DNA of 9,783 bases, from NCBI GenBank assembly GCA_016937315.1, contig JAFGWD010000255.1, forward strand, positions 1 to 9,783, in the 5' to 3' direction. This document shows positions 1 to 6,448 of this stretch, in pieces. The notes beneath the pieces were generated by a model. It ran no database searches, had not been told where the DNA came from, and saw only the letters and a program-made list of their open reading frames with translations. A program made the position numbers and the translations under genes. Positions within the stretch are counted from its first letter, which is position 1, and each line of letters begins with the position of its first letter. This stretch comes from Rhodospirillaceae bacterium. Lineage in GTDB: Bacteria > Pseudomonadota > Alphaproteobacteria > Rhodospirillales > Rhodospirillaceae.

Positions 1-1
1 G

Positions 2-556
2 GCAGGTGTTGTTGTTCTGGGGATGGGGTTGGGCGTGGTCCTGATGCTGGGCTTGGAAGAATTCACTCCGCACGAACACGAAACCCTGGGGCCGCAGGGC
101 CCTGGTCATGAGCGTTTGGGGCGTGTCTGGTTGTTTGTTTTTGCGATTATTCTGCACAATTTACCGGAGGGCATGGCGATCGGTGTCGGATTTTCCCAGG
201 CCGACATGGCGGTGGGTATTCCTCTGGCCACGGCAATTGCCATCCAAGACGTCCCCGAAGGATTGGCGGTTGCCTTGGCCTTACGCAGCGCTGGATTCTC
301 AGCCCGTACGGCCGTCCTGGTGGGGGTCGGCAGTGGTGCGGTGGAGCCTGTTGGTGCGCTTTTGGGGGTGGGGTTGTCCAGCGGTTTTGCTCTGGCCTAT
401 CCCATTGGTCTGGGGCTTGCTGCGGGTGCTATGTTGTTTGTTGTCTCGCACGAAGTTATCCCCGAAACCCACCGCAATGGCCATCAGACGCCCGCAACGG
501 TGGGGTTGATGGGGGGCTTTGCCTTGATGATGGTCTTGGACACCGTTCTGGGATAG
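2..556 (+). CDS. ZIP-family divalent metal transporter, 3' part (5' end outside window)
   Basis: This is the C-terminal half or so of a ZIP-family inner-membrane carrier, which moves divalent metals such as zinc into the cytoplasm. The frame is open from base 2, so the real start lies upstream and the ATG at 23 is probably internal. Visible signatures are the TM4 motif HNLPEG (bases 155-172) and the TM5 motif QDVPEG (245-262). A glutamate in TM6 (VEPVGALLG, 344-346) and a late HEVIPETH motif are also present. The H/N/E, Q/D/E and TM6 E positions match the two-metal site described for the Bordetella ZIP transporter, so the metal site looks intact. A Q in place of H in the second motif is normal for the GufA-type branch. 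A His-containing loop (FTPHEHETLGPQGPGHE) precedes TM4, as is common in ZIP proteins. A strong terminator follows, which separates it from the secretion operon; no functional link is suggested. The exact metal cannot be told. Confidence 0.93.
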   Translation, partial: AGVVVLGMGLGVVLMLGLEEFTPHEHETLGPQGPGHERLGRVWLFVFAIILHNLPEGMAIGVGFSQADMAVGIPLATAIAIQDVPEGLAVALALRSAGFSARTAVLVGVGSGAVEPVGALLGVGLSSGFALAYPIGLGLAAGAMLFVVSHEVIPETHRNGHQTPATVGLMGGFALMMVLDTVLG

Positions 557-649
557 AAACTGCGCCTGCATACATATCCCGCTATGGACGCTTGGCTCCT
601 GTGATGGAACGGCCTTGCGTGCTTCTGATCGTCTTCGAAACTTCACTTA

Positions 650-707
650 CCCACATAACCGACCTGCGGCATAAACGGATGCTGCAGGTCGGTTATGTGG
701 GATTTTT
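650..707 (+). terminator. Strong rho-independent terminator after the ZIP gene
   Basis: The arms at 650-670 and 681-701 pair over 21 base pairs with a single G-T wobble (668/683). The outer 18 pairs are perfect and the loop is 10 bases (671-680). A run of five T follows at 703-707. The hairpin sits about 95 bases after the ZIP stop codon. It should insulate the upstream gene from the tolC-like operon. There is no T-run on the other side, so it looks one-directional. The stem is longer than usual for a terminator. Confidence 0.88.
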
Positions 708-978
708 GTGCGTGCTCTATTTTATCCCGGTTTTCTAAGTCAGCGCATTTCCTCCTGTTCCGTGTTGGAAGTGAAGAGTTCATGTCTGGATGATAAGGAA
801 CGGTATCGAAACGATGCCCATGATGTCGTGTCTATCGCGCAGTTTTCTGGGACATTTATTCATTTTTTGAATTTTTATATGTGTAGGTGTGCAGATATTT
901 TCCTGGAATGCCTTTGTAGCTCATGCTATGTCGGTCTGGAACTGCAAAAGTTTTCGATTGGGGGATGGCGTGCAGCCA
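708..978 (+). promoter_or_regulatory. AT-rich non-coding leader, likely promoter region of the secretion operon
   Basis: I see no convincing gene in this stretch. The open frames crossing it lack good ribosome sites and run into the TolC-like gene in another frame. Bases 841-900 are clearly more AT-rich than the surroundings. They contain a small inverted repeat ATTCA-N5-TGAAT (858-872) and a TATAT-like element (876-880). I could not find a well-spaced -35/-10 pair, so the promoter is inferred from position (between a terminator and an operon) and base composition. The inverted repeat could be a regulator site or chance in AT-rich DNA. Bases 557-649, before the terminator, also hold nothing recognisable. 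Confidence 0.4.
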
Positions 979-2565
979 ATGGTTGGGCGCGGCGCGGGGT
1001 GGTGGATGCTGCCTTTTGCTCTGGCGTTTTTTTTAAGTGGTTCTGGGGAGGCTTGGGCACAGTTCATGGGGTCTCCCGATGGACGTGGGGAGGCTTTGCC
1101 TGTGCGTGATGTCCCGCGTCCAAAAGTGATTCCGCCGCCACTCGACTCTTTGCACGCGGTGCCCCCGCCTGCGTCGGGCTCTGCGGAGGATCTTGGCGTC
1201 GAGCGTTCGCACTTGTTGCGGAATTTGCTGCATGGTGAGACTGAAATCTCCATGCCTGCATCGAATGCTGAGGCCCCGGATTATGTGGGGGTGTTGCGCC
1301 TGGATGAGGCCGTGGCCATGGCACTGAAGACCAATTTCGAGGTTTTGGCGGCACAAAGCAAGAAAACCGGAACAGCCTGGGAAGTTGTTGCGGCTTATGG
1401 TCAGTACGCACCGCAAGTCAAATTTACGCGGGCCAGCGGGATTGAACGCAGCAGTCCCGCATCCATCAATGACAGTTCTGGTGCACGGGTCGAGGATGAT
1501 CGTCACCACCGTGGGGATCGGGTGTTGGAAATCCAGCAACCGATTATCGACGTGGCAATCATTTCCAACATTTTGCAGCGTCACATCAATAATGATATGG
1601 CGGATGTTCAGCGTATTGGTGTGCGGGAACGTGTCGCCATGGAAACTGTGCAGAGCTACCTGAAGCTAATACAGGCGGTTTTGACGATCCATTATGCTGA
1701 AAGCTATAAAGATTCCCTGGACGGTCTTATGGCACGCATGGCGGTGCGTGTTGATGGTGGTGGAGCGTCGAGAGCCGATTTGGAGCGTGTGCGGTCGCGT
1801 GCGATTTCTGCTGAAACCGCCATTATTTCGGCGCGTTCCGAGTTGGCGGCGACGCAGGTGGAGTTTCGCCGTTTGACGGGCATATCGCCCCTAAAGATTC
1901 GTGTGCCCGCGCGGCTTTTGCCGTCTTTGCCCGACGTTTCCGCTGCGGCTTTGGCGCGAGCAGTGGCCTCCAATCCTGAATACGTGGCGTCGGGCCTGCA
2001 AGCCGATTCCACGCAGATGGAAAGCTATAAGGCTTTCAGTCGTGTATTGCCCGCGTTGAGTTTTGAGCTGAGCCGGACCACAACCTATAACGCCGGAGGG
2101 GCGGCCAAAGGCAACCCGATTGACGGTGGACCTTGGGCTTATCAGCACGAAAATTTGGCGATGTTGGTGATGACTTGGCAGTTCAATGGCGGGACCGATA
2201 TTGCCGAAGGCATGGGGTATGGGGCGCGAGCGAAGGAAGCGCAGTACAAGACCATGGATGTTCGGCGACGCATTGAAGAAAACATGGCCAACAGCTATAC
2301 GGCGCTGAATGCGGCGGACAAACGAATTCGTGCGACGCGTTCGGCTCTGCGTGCCAATACTCAGGTTGCACAAAGCTTTGAAGAGCAATACCTCGCGTCA
2401 AGTCGTCCGTTGTTTGATTTGTTGGATGCTTACGAACGTCTGTATTCCTCACGCGTGGAACTGGTGCGTTTGTTGATTTCCGAAGCACAAGCTGCCTATC
2501 AGGTGCGACGCCAGATGGGTGAGTTGGTGGGCGCGGTTTTGGGTTCGGAGGATGTCCGTCCATGA
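979..2565 (+). CDS. TolC-family outer-membrane efflux/secretion protein (type I secretion channel)
   Basis: This is the outer-membrane component of a type I secretion system: a trimeric channel-tunnel that carries the substrate from the inner-membrane complex to the outside. From the ATG at 979 it is 528 residues. It starts with a good signal peptide: a short basic n-region, the hydrophobic stretch WWMLPFALAFFLSG, and a cleavage site after AWA near residue 27. Residues 28-104 form an unusual Pro-rich extension (VPRPKVIPPPLDSLHAVPPP). The outer-membrane efflux core begins at about residue 105 with LRLDEAVAMALKTN. It has the two-fold repeat typical of TolC and a C-terminal helix pair (FEEQYLASSRPLFDLLDAY, then ELVRLLISEAQAAYQVRRQ). 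The start is uncertain: GTG at 970 has a G-rich site at 960-965, and in-frame ATG 928 or GTG 889 are possible but spoil the signal peptide. The stop overlaps the next gene by 4 bases (ATGA). Its role in type I secretion is inferred from the neighbouring HlyD and RTX genes. Confidence 0.9.
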   Translation: MVGRGAGWWMLPFALAFFLSGSGEAWAQFMGSPDGRGEALPVRDVPRPKVIPPPLDSLHAVPPPASGSAEDLGVERSHLLRNLLHGETEISMPASNAEAPDYVGVLRLDEAVAMALKTNFEVLAAQSKKTGTAWEVVAAYGQYAPQVKFTRASGIERSSPASINDSSGARVEDDRHHRGDRVLEIQQPIIDVAIISNILQRHINNDMADVQRIGVRERVAMETVQSYLKLIQAVLTIHYAESYKDSLDGLMARMAVRVDGGGASRADLERVRSRAISAETAIISARSELAATQVEFRRLTGISPLKIRVPARLLPSLPDVSAAALARAVASNPEYVASGLQADSTQMESYKAFSRVLPALSFELSRTTTYNAGGAAKGNPIDGGPWAYQHENLAMLVMTWQFNGGTDIAEGMGYGARAKEAQYKTMDVRRRIEENMANSYTALNAADKRIRATRSALRANTQVAQSFEEQYLASSRPLFDLLDAYERLYSSRVELVRLLISEAQAAYQVRRQMGELVGAVLGSEDVRP

Positions 2566-3308
2566 GTGGTCACAAGGAAGAGAACTATTGGCCGGGCTTC
2601 GTCGATGCTCTTAGCAATGTGGTTCTGACGCTGGTTTTCGTGCTGGTGGTCTTTGTCTTTGCCTTGGTGCTGTCCTCTGACAAATTGCGTAAACGCGCGT
2701 CCTATCTTGCTTCTGCCATACAGCAGCAAACCGAGGCCAAACAGGAAATCGAGGGACAAAAGCAGATCCTGATTGATGAGAATAACAATATCCGGGCGCA
2801 ATTACAAAAAGCCTCGGAGAAAGTGCAAGCATTGGAGAAGGATAATCAGCTTCTGAAAGCGCGTTTGTCGGCGTCGGAAAATCAAACGAAGGTTTTGGAG
2901 CATCGTACCGAAACCGGAAATCTTCTGAATACGGAAACGGAAATCAAAGTGGTGGCCGGAGATCCTTCCGTGGCGAAGGGCGAGGCGGAATTGTCCAAGG
3001 GGAACGGAGCGGTGGTTCTGGTCTTCCCACGTGGTGTGTTCAATCTTGACGATAAAGCAAAAGCTGCCTTGGACGCCGTCCTGAACAGTCAAAAGGTGGC
3101 CTTGAAAGGGGCGTTGTCCTCGGTGCTGTCGATCATGGGCGCGGAAACCTATAGCGAAGGTCGGCGTTTGGCGTATTTTCGCGGCCTGTCCGTTCGTAAC
3201 TATTTGATGGATAAGGGTTTTGGTGACGGTCGAACCATACATGTGATGATCGAGCAGGGCAGGGAGGTGAAGGATGGGCGCGTCGAAATCCGCTTCCACC
3301 GGCCTTAA
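2562..3308 (+). CDS. MotB/SiiA-like inner-membrane protein with divergent OmpA-type peptidoglycan-binding domain
   Basis: This 248-residue protein has MotB architecture. A short cytoplasmic N-terminus leads into one membrane helix (about residues 15-38) that opens with the motif WPGFVDALSNVVLTLVF. Asp15 sits where MotB, ZorB and SiiA carry their proton-binding aspartate. A charged, Gln/Lys/Glu-rich coiled coil follows (about 40-112). The C-terminal region (about 145-248) resembles an OmpA-like domain, best seen in SEGRRLAYFRGLSVRNYL and the final RVEIRF strand. The usual OmpA HTD motif with its peptidoglycan-binding Asp is not recognisable. The segment VLVFPRGVFNLDDKAKAALD matches the OmpA first strand and helix. 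Ribosome site GGAGGA (2547-2552) lies 9 bases before the ATG, and the start overlaps the tolC-like stop. With the MotA-like product encoded two genes later it should form a proton-conducting complex that reaches the cell wall. The closest functional precedent is SiiA of Salmonella SPI-4. Family call firm, function inferred. Confidence 0.84.
   Translation: MSGHKEENYWPGFVDALSNVVLTLVFVLVVFVFALVLSSDKLRKRASYLASAIQQQTEAKQEIEGQKQILIDENNNIRAQLQKASEKVQALEKDNQLLKARLSASENQTKVLEHRTETGNLLNTETEIKVVAGDPSVAKGEAELSKGNGAVVLVFPRGVFNLDDKAKAALDAVLNSQKVALKGALSSVLSIMGAETYSEGRRLAYFRGLSVRNYLMDKGFGDGRTIHVMIEQGREVKDGRVEIRFHRP
3262..3270 (+). promoter_or_regulatory. Ribosome binding site inside the MotB-like gene that fixes the HlyD start
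   Basis: The purine-rich GGGAGGTGA lies 3 bases before ATG 3274 and inside the upstream coding region. It favours this ATG over the in-frame ATG at 3316, which has no comparable site. It also shows that the 35-base overlap between the two genes is real. Confidence 0.7.
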
Positions 3309-4590
3309 TGTTCCGATGTCTCGTGTTGCCTGTTGGCGGCGTGTGGAGAGTCCGCAAGTTTTCTTGATCTCGGCGGCAATTTTCGTGGGGGCGCTGTTGG
3401 TTTGGGCGGCTCTGGCGTATGTGCACCGTGTGGTGCGTGTCGAGGGACGGATTATTCCCGCCGGGCGTAGTCAGCAAATTCAACACTTTGAGGGTGGTAT
3501 CGTGGCCTCCATTGAGGCTGTGGAGGGTACGGTGGTCAAACGTGGGGATTTGTTGTTGACCATTGATGCGACCAATGCCGGTGCGGTTCTTGGTGAAATC
3601 GGTGTCAAATTGGCGGGGCAACGGATTCGGGCGATGCGCTTGAAAGCCGAAGCCGATGGTTTGGACCGTTTGGATTTGCCAGCGGATTTGCGGGATGAAG
3701 CGTCTGCGGAAACCGAACGCCAACTTTTCTTGTCACGACGCGAGAAATGTCTTCAGGAGCTTACGGTATATCGTGAGCAGGTGGCTCAACGCACCGCCGA
3801 GAAACGGGAAGTGCAATTGCACCGTGTGCGCTTGACCGCTGAACATGCAACCGCACGGAAACGCTTGGCGCTCTTGCAGGCCCTTGCGGCACGCAATGCG
3901 GCCTCGCAATTGGAAGTTTTGGACGCGCAGAGCCGAGAACAACGCTTGGATACGGAGCTTTCGGAAGCCGCATCCAGACTGCCTAAGATTGCGTCGTCGA
4001 TTGATGAGGCGGAGGCTCGTATTGATGAGGCTCGTGCCCGTTATCGCGCCGAAGCGCAAGCTGATCTGGCTGCGACACTGACCGAAATTGATCGACTGCG
4101 ACAAGGTTTGTCCGCGCAAAGTGATCGTGTCAGCCGCACGGAAATTCGTGCGCCGGTTGATGGGGTGATCAACCGGATTTCTGTCAACACCGTGGGTGGT
4201 GTTGTGAAAGCTGGCGAGTCGATTGTCGAAATCACCCCAACATCAGGGCCGCTGTCGATTGAGGCCCGTGCCCATCCTCGGGATCGTGGCGAATTGCGTG
4301 AAGGTTTATCTGCACGCATCCGGGTCAGTGCTTATGACAGTGGTTTGGTGGGCACCTTGGATGGACGTGTTGTTGAAGTCAGTGCCGATACGGTTTCTGA
4401 TGCTCGAGGTGATGCGTATTACCGTGTGGTGATTCAGGTCGATTCTTTGCCTGATGCCTATGCGGGACGGCTTTTGGTTCCCGGTATGACGATTACCGGC
4501 GATCTGGTGATCGGCCAGCGTACTGTTCTAGCTTACATTACGTCGCCGCTTCACAAGTTTTCCACCAATGTTTTTCAGGACGCCCGGTGA
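3274..4590 (+). CDS. HlyD-family type I secretion membrane fusion protein (periplasmic adaptor)
   Basis: This 438-residue protein is the adaptor that joins the ABC transporter in the inner membrane to the TolC-like channel. A cytoplasmic N-terminus of about 28 residues precedes one membrane helix (about 29-50, FLISAAIFVGALLVW). The first half of the lipoyl-like domain follows (about 58-98, HFEGGIVASIEAVEG then KRGDLLLTID). A long alpha-helical hairpin covers about 100-285. The second lipoyl half carries RAPVDGVINRISVNTVGG (about 290-325). A beta-barrel domain ends with the type I adaptor signature LVPGMTITGDLVIGQRTVL. These are the hallmarks of the HlyD/PrtE/LapC branch rather than drug-efflux adaptors. 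Length is normal for the family. It starts 35 bases inside the MotB-like gene, and its TGA overlaps the next ATG by one base (TGATG), so expression is probably coupled to both neighbours. The partner ABC transporter is not in the window. Confidence 0.95.
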   Translation: MGASKSASTGLNVPMSRVACWRRVESPQVFLISAAIFVGALLVWAALAYVHRVVRVEGRIIPAGRSQQIQHFEGGIVASIEAVEGTVVKRGDLLLTIDATNAGAVLGEIGVKLAGQRIRAMRLKAEADGLDRLDLPADLRDEASAETERQLFLSRREKCLQELTVYREQVAQRTAEKREVQLHRVRLTAEHATARKRLALLQALAARNAASQLEVLDAQSREQRLDTELSEAASRLPKIASSIDEAEARIDEARARYRAEAQADLAATLTEIDRLRQGLSAQSDRVSRTEIRAPVDGVINRISVNTVGGVVKAGESIVEITPTSGPLSIEARAHPRDRGELREGLSARIRVSAYDSGLVGTLDGRVVEVSADTVSDARGDAYYRVVIQVDSLPDAYAGRLLVPGMTITGDLVIGQRTVLAYITSPLHKFSTNVFQDAR

Positions 4591-6392
4591 TGGCTTTGCG
4601 ACCCCTTTTGATCCGTATCAAACAGTCCTGCACACCGATGGACATCATTTCCGCCGCGCAGTGCTTTGCGCCGCTTGTGGTCTTGGGAGTGGTGGCGTGG
4701 TTTTTCCAGGACTTTGTCATTCACGCGATTATGGGTAATCGCATTCTGAACAGTGGGATCATCCTGATCGCCTTCTCCGGTGCGATGCTGATGCTCTTCC
4801 GGCTGTTCGAAGCACAACGCGAACGCACTGTTCTGCGGCGGTTTCACCGCGAAGCCAGCAATGGCGGCGATATGAAAGTGCTGCTGGAGGAATCCTGGCT
4901 GACCCGGCGAATGATGTATCGGTACTTGTCACCGATTGCAGAGACCGGCGGCAAGTTGTCCTCGCAACTGGATCAGGAAGCCATTGAAGGTGAACTGCGG
5001 GCGCTGTCCTCGGAATTTGAGAGCCGCCTAGAATTGCCGAATTTCCTGGTTGGTTTCATGGTGGCGATGGGGCTTTTGGGGACCTTCATTGGTTTGCTGG
5101 AAACCCTGACTGGCATCGCCAGTATGCTGGATGGCATGTCAGGAGCTGGCAATCTGGAAGAAGAGTTCGTCAAACTCATTGGCGAATTGCGGAAACCTTT
5201 GGCGGGTATGGGGATTGCCTTCTCGGCATCAATGTTTGGGTTGGTTAGCAGCTTGATGTTGGGGGTGATGCTGTTGACCGTGCGCCGGTATGTCCGGCGT
5301 GTGATGTCGGAAGCGCGGCGTGTTTTGAATGCACTGGTTGAGCGTGTGCGTGGGCCTTTGCCGATGATGGGGGCCGTGACCGGGGCGGCATCGACGCGCG
5401 GGGGGGTGTCGGAAGCTTTCTTGTCTGATTTTATGGCGGAATTGCTCGGTAACATCAGTTCGTTGCAGGATTTGTTTCACAGGTCACAGGATTCGTCTTT
5501 GCAGATGACGACCCGCGTCGATGGTCTTTCGAAGCGTTTGGAATTGGTTTCTCAGTCCATCGAAAACAATGTCGCGGCCAGCAAGAAAACCAACGACCTT
5601 CTGGGTTTTGGCCCGCGTATGAAGGAAACCAACGAAGAGATGTTGTCCGAATTGCGCTCGATTTTGTCGGCCAATACGGACATGGGAAAGGTCAGCGCAC
5701 GTCTGATTGATGTTTTGAATTCCATTGACCAGAAACTTGGGATCGGCAACGACACCCATCGCTTGTTTCAAGATGCGCAAGGCAACATTAGCCGTGACAC
5801 CCTGACCAAAATTGATGAGGCGGTTGGTTTGTTGCATACGGTGAATGACCGTGGTGCGGATAATGAAAACCGTTTGGATCGCCGGTTGCAGGCCTTGGCA
5901 TCGTCATCCACGGCGATTGCGACCGGTGTGCAACAGTTGGCTGTGAAGATGAACGAGGTGGCCTCGATTTCTCAGAATCAGCTGAGCAATGCGGGAACCG
6001 TGCAGCAGTCGATGCGTGATGCGGTGTCGGAAACTTTGGACTCCTTCAAGGACTTGTCGGATCGCCTGAAAAAAATCGAGGAAATTGACGTCGGTGGGTC
6101 TCGCCATTTGTGGGAAATCAAAGAGAACTTTGGTGCCATGAACAGTGCTCTGGAACCCTTGGCGCAAATCGCTCAGGGGATCACCCATCAAAGCACTATC
6201 CTTGAATCAACCTTGGAAGAAATGCGGAACAGCCAACGCAACTTGATTCGCGATATGCAAAAAGAATTCCGCGAGGTTTCTCGTGAACTCGCACGGGTTT
6301 TGGCGCAGCAGCAACAGCAGCAAATGCTGCAATTCCAAGAAATGCAGGCTCAGGCAGTAACTGGCCAGCCGCTGAGTGGTGTGGCGGAATAA
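4590..6392 (+). CDS. MotA/TolQ/ExbB-like proton-channel protein with long cytoplasmic tail (SiiB-like role)
   Basis: This is an inner-membrane protein of 600 residues from the ATG at 4590; GTG at 4587 is the alternative start. Four membrane segments are visible at about 22-44, 52-72, 152-176 and 207-231. The last two carry the MotA/TolQ/ExbB signatures GLLGTFIGLLETLTG and AFSASMFGLVSSLMLG; the second has Ser where ExbB/TolQ proteins usually have Thr. Family members commonly have 220-300 residues, and here about 370 residues follow the last membrane helix. That tail is mostly polar and helical. It has frequent heptad-like leucines, repeated Asp/Asn/Gln/Ser-rich segments such as SRDTLTKIDEAVGLLHTV, and a Gln-rich end (AQQQQQQMLQFQ). 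It is probably a long cytoplasmic coiled coil, as in ZorA. The partner is expected to be the MotB-like protein encoded at 2562-3308. An AGGA 9 bases upstream and the TGATG junction support coupling to the HlyD gene. The energising role in secretion or adhesion is inferred from SiiAB. Confidence 0.9.
   Translation: MALRPLLIRIKQSCTPMDIISAAQCFAPLVVLGVVAWFFQDFVIHAIMGNRILNSGIILIAFSGAMLMLFRLFEAQRERTVLRRFHREASNGGDMKVLLEESWLTRRMMYRYLSPIAETGGKLSSQLDQEAIEGELRALSSEFESRLELPNFLVGFMVAMGLLGTFIGLLETLTGIASMLDGMSGAGNLEEEFVKLIGELRKPLAGMGIAFSASMFGLVSSLMLGVMLLTVRRYVRRVMSEARRVLNALVERVRGPLPMMGAVTGAASTRGGVSEAFLSDFMAELLGNISSLQDLFHRSQDSSLQMTTRVDGLSKRLELVSQSIENNVAASKKTNDLLGFGPRMKETNEEMLSELRSILSANTDMGKVSARLIDVLNSIDQKLGIGNDTHRLFQDAQGNISRDTLTKIDEAVGLLHTVNDRGADNENRLDRRLQALASSSTAIATGVQQLAVKMNEVASISQNQLSNAGTVQQSMRDAVSETLDSFKDLSDRLKKIEEIDVGGSRHLWEIKENFGAMNSALEPLAQIAQGITHQSTILESTLEEMRNSQRNLIRDMQKEFREVSRELARVLAQQQQQQMLQFQEMQAQAVTGQPLSGVAE
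6306..6323 (+). repeat. CAG/CAA glutamine-codon run
   Basis: Six consecutive Gln codons (CAG CAG CAA CAG CAG CAA) lie near the 3' end of the MotA-like gene and encode Q6 in the cytoplasmic tail. Slippage here would change the tail length in frame. The run is short and mixed, so variability is only a possibility. Confidence 0.7.
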
Positions 6393-6433
6393 ACTGGTCT
6401 GGGGACTGGTGTCGTTGCCTGAGATGACGAAAA

Positions 6434-6446
6434 AAGGGAGGCCCTT
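6434..6446 (+). promoter_or_regulatory. RTX gene ribosome site within a small inverted repeat
   Basis: GGGAGG (6436-6441) stands 7 bases before ATG 6449 and is the strongest ribosome site in the window. It decides the start of the RTX gene. The same bases form AAGGG-AGG-CCCTT, a 5-base-pair stem with a 3-base loop. The stem could partly hide the site, but such a small hairpin is weak and may have no effect. The 56-base gap (6393-6448) contains no convincing terminator or promoter, so read-through from the operon is likely. Confidence 0.6.
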
Positions 6447-6448
6447 CC

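Noticed and set aside
867..899. TTGAAT ... GATATT as a sigma-70 promoter for the operon
   Set aside because: The spacing of about 21 bases is too long, and other pairings in this AT-rich stretch are equally poor, so no exact promoter is called.
708..1109. 133-codon open frame on the + strand before and inside the TolC-like gene
   Set aside because: No ribosome site, no recognisable domain, Cys/Trp-rich odd composition, and its last 130 bases overlap the signal peptide region of the well-supported TolC-like gene in another frame.
4590..6392. Zorya-type anti-phage defence (ZorA/ZorB) as the identity of the MotA/B-like pair
   Set aside because: The long tail resembles ZorA, but no ZorC/ZorD/ZorE-like gene is present and both genes are embedded among type I secretion genes, so a secretion role fits better.
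2562..6392. Flagellar stator MotA/MotB
   Set aside because: No flagellar or chemotaxis genes nearby, the two genes are separated by an HlyD gene and in the opposite order, and the tail and OmpA-like domain are atypical.
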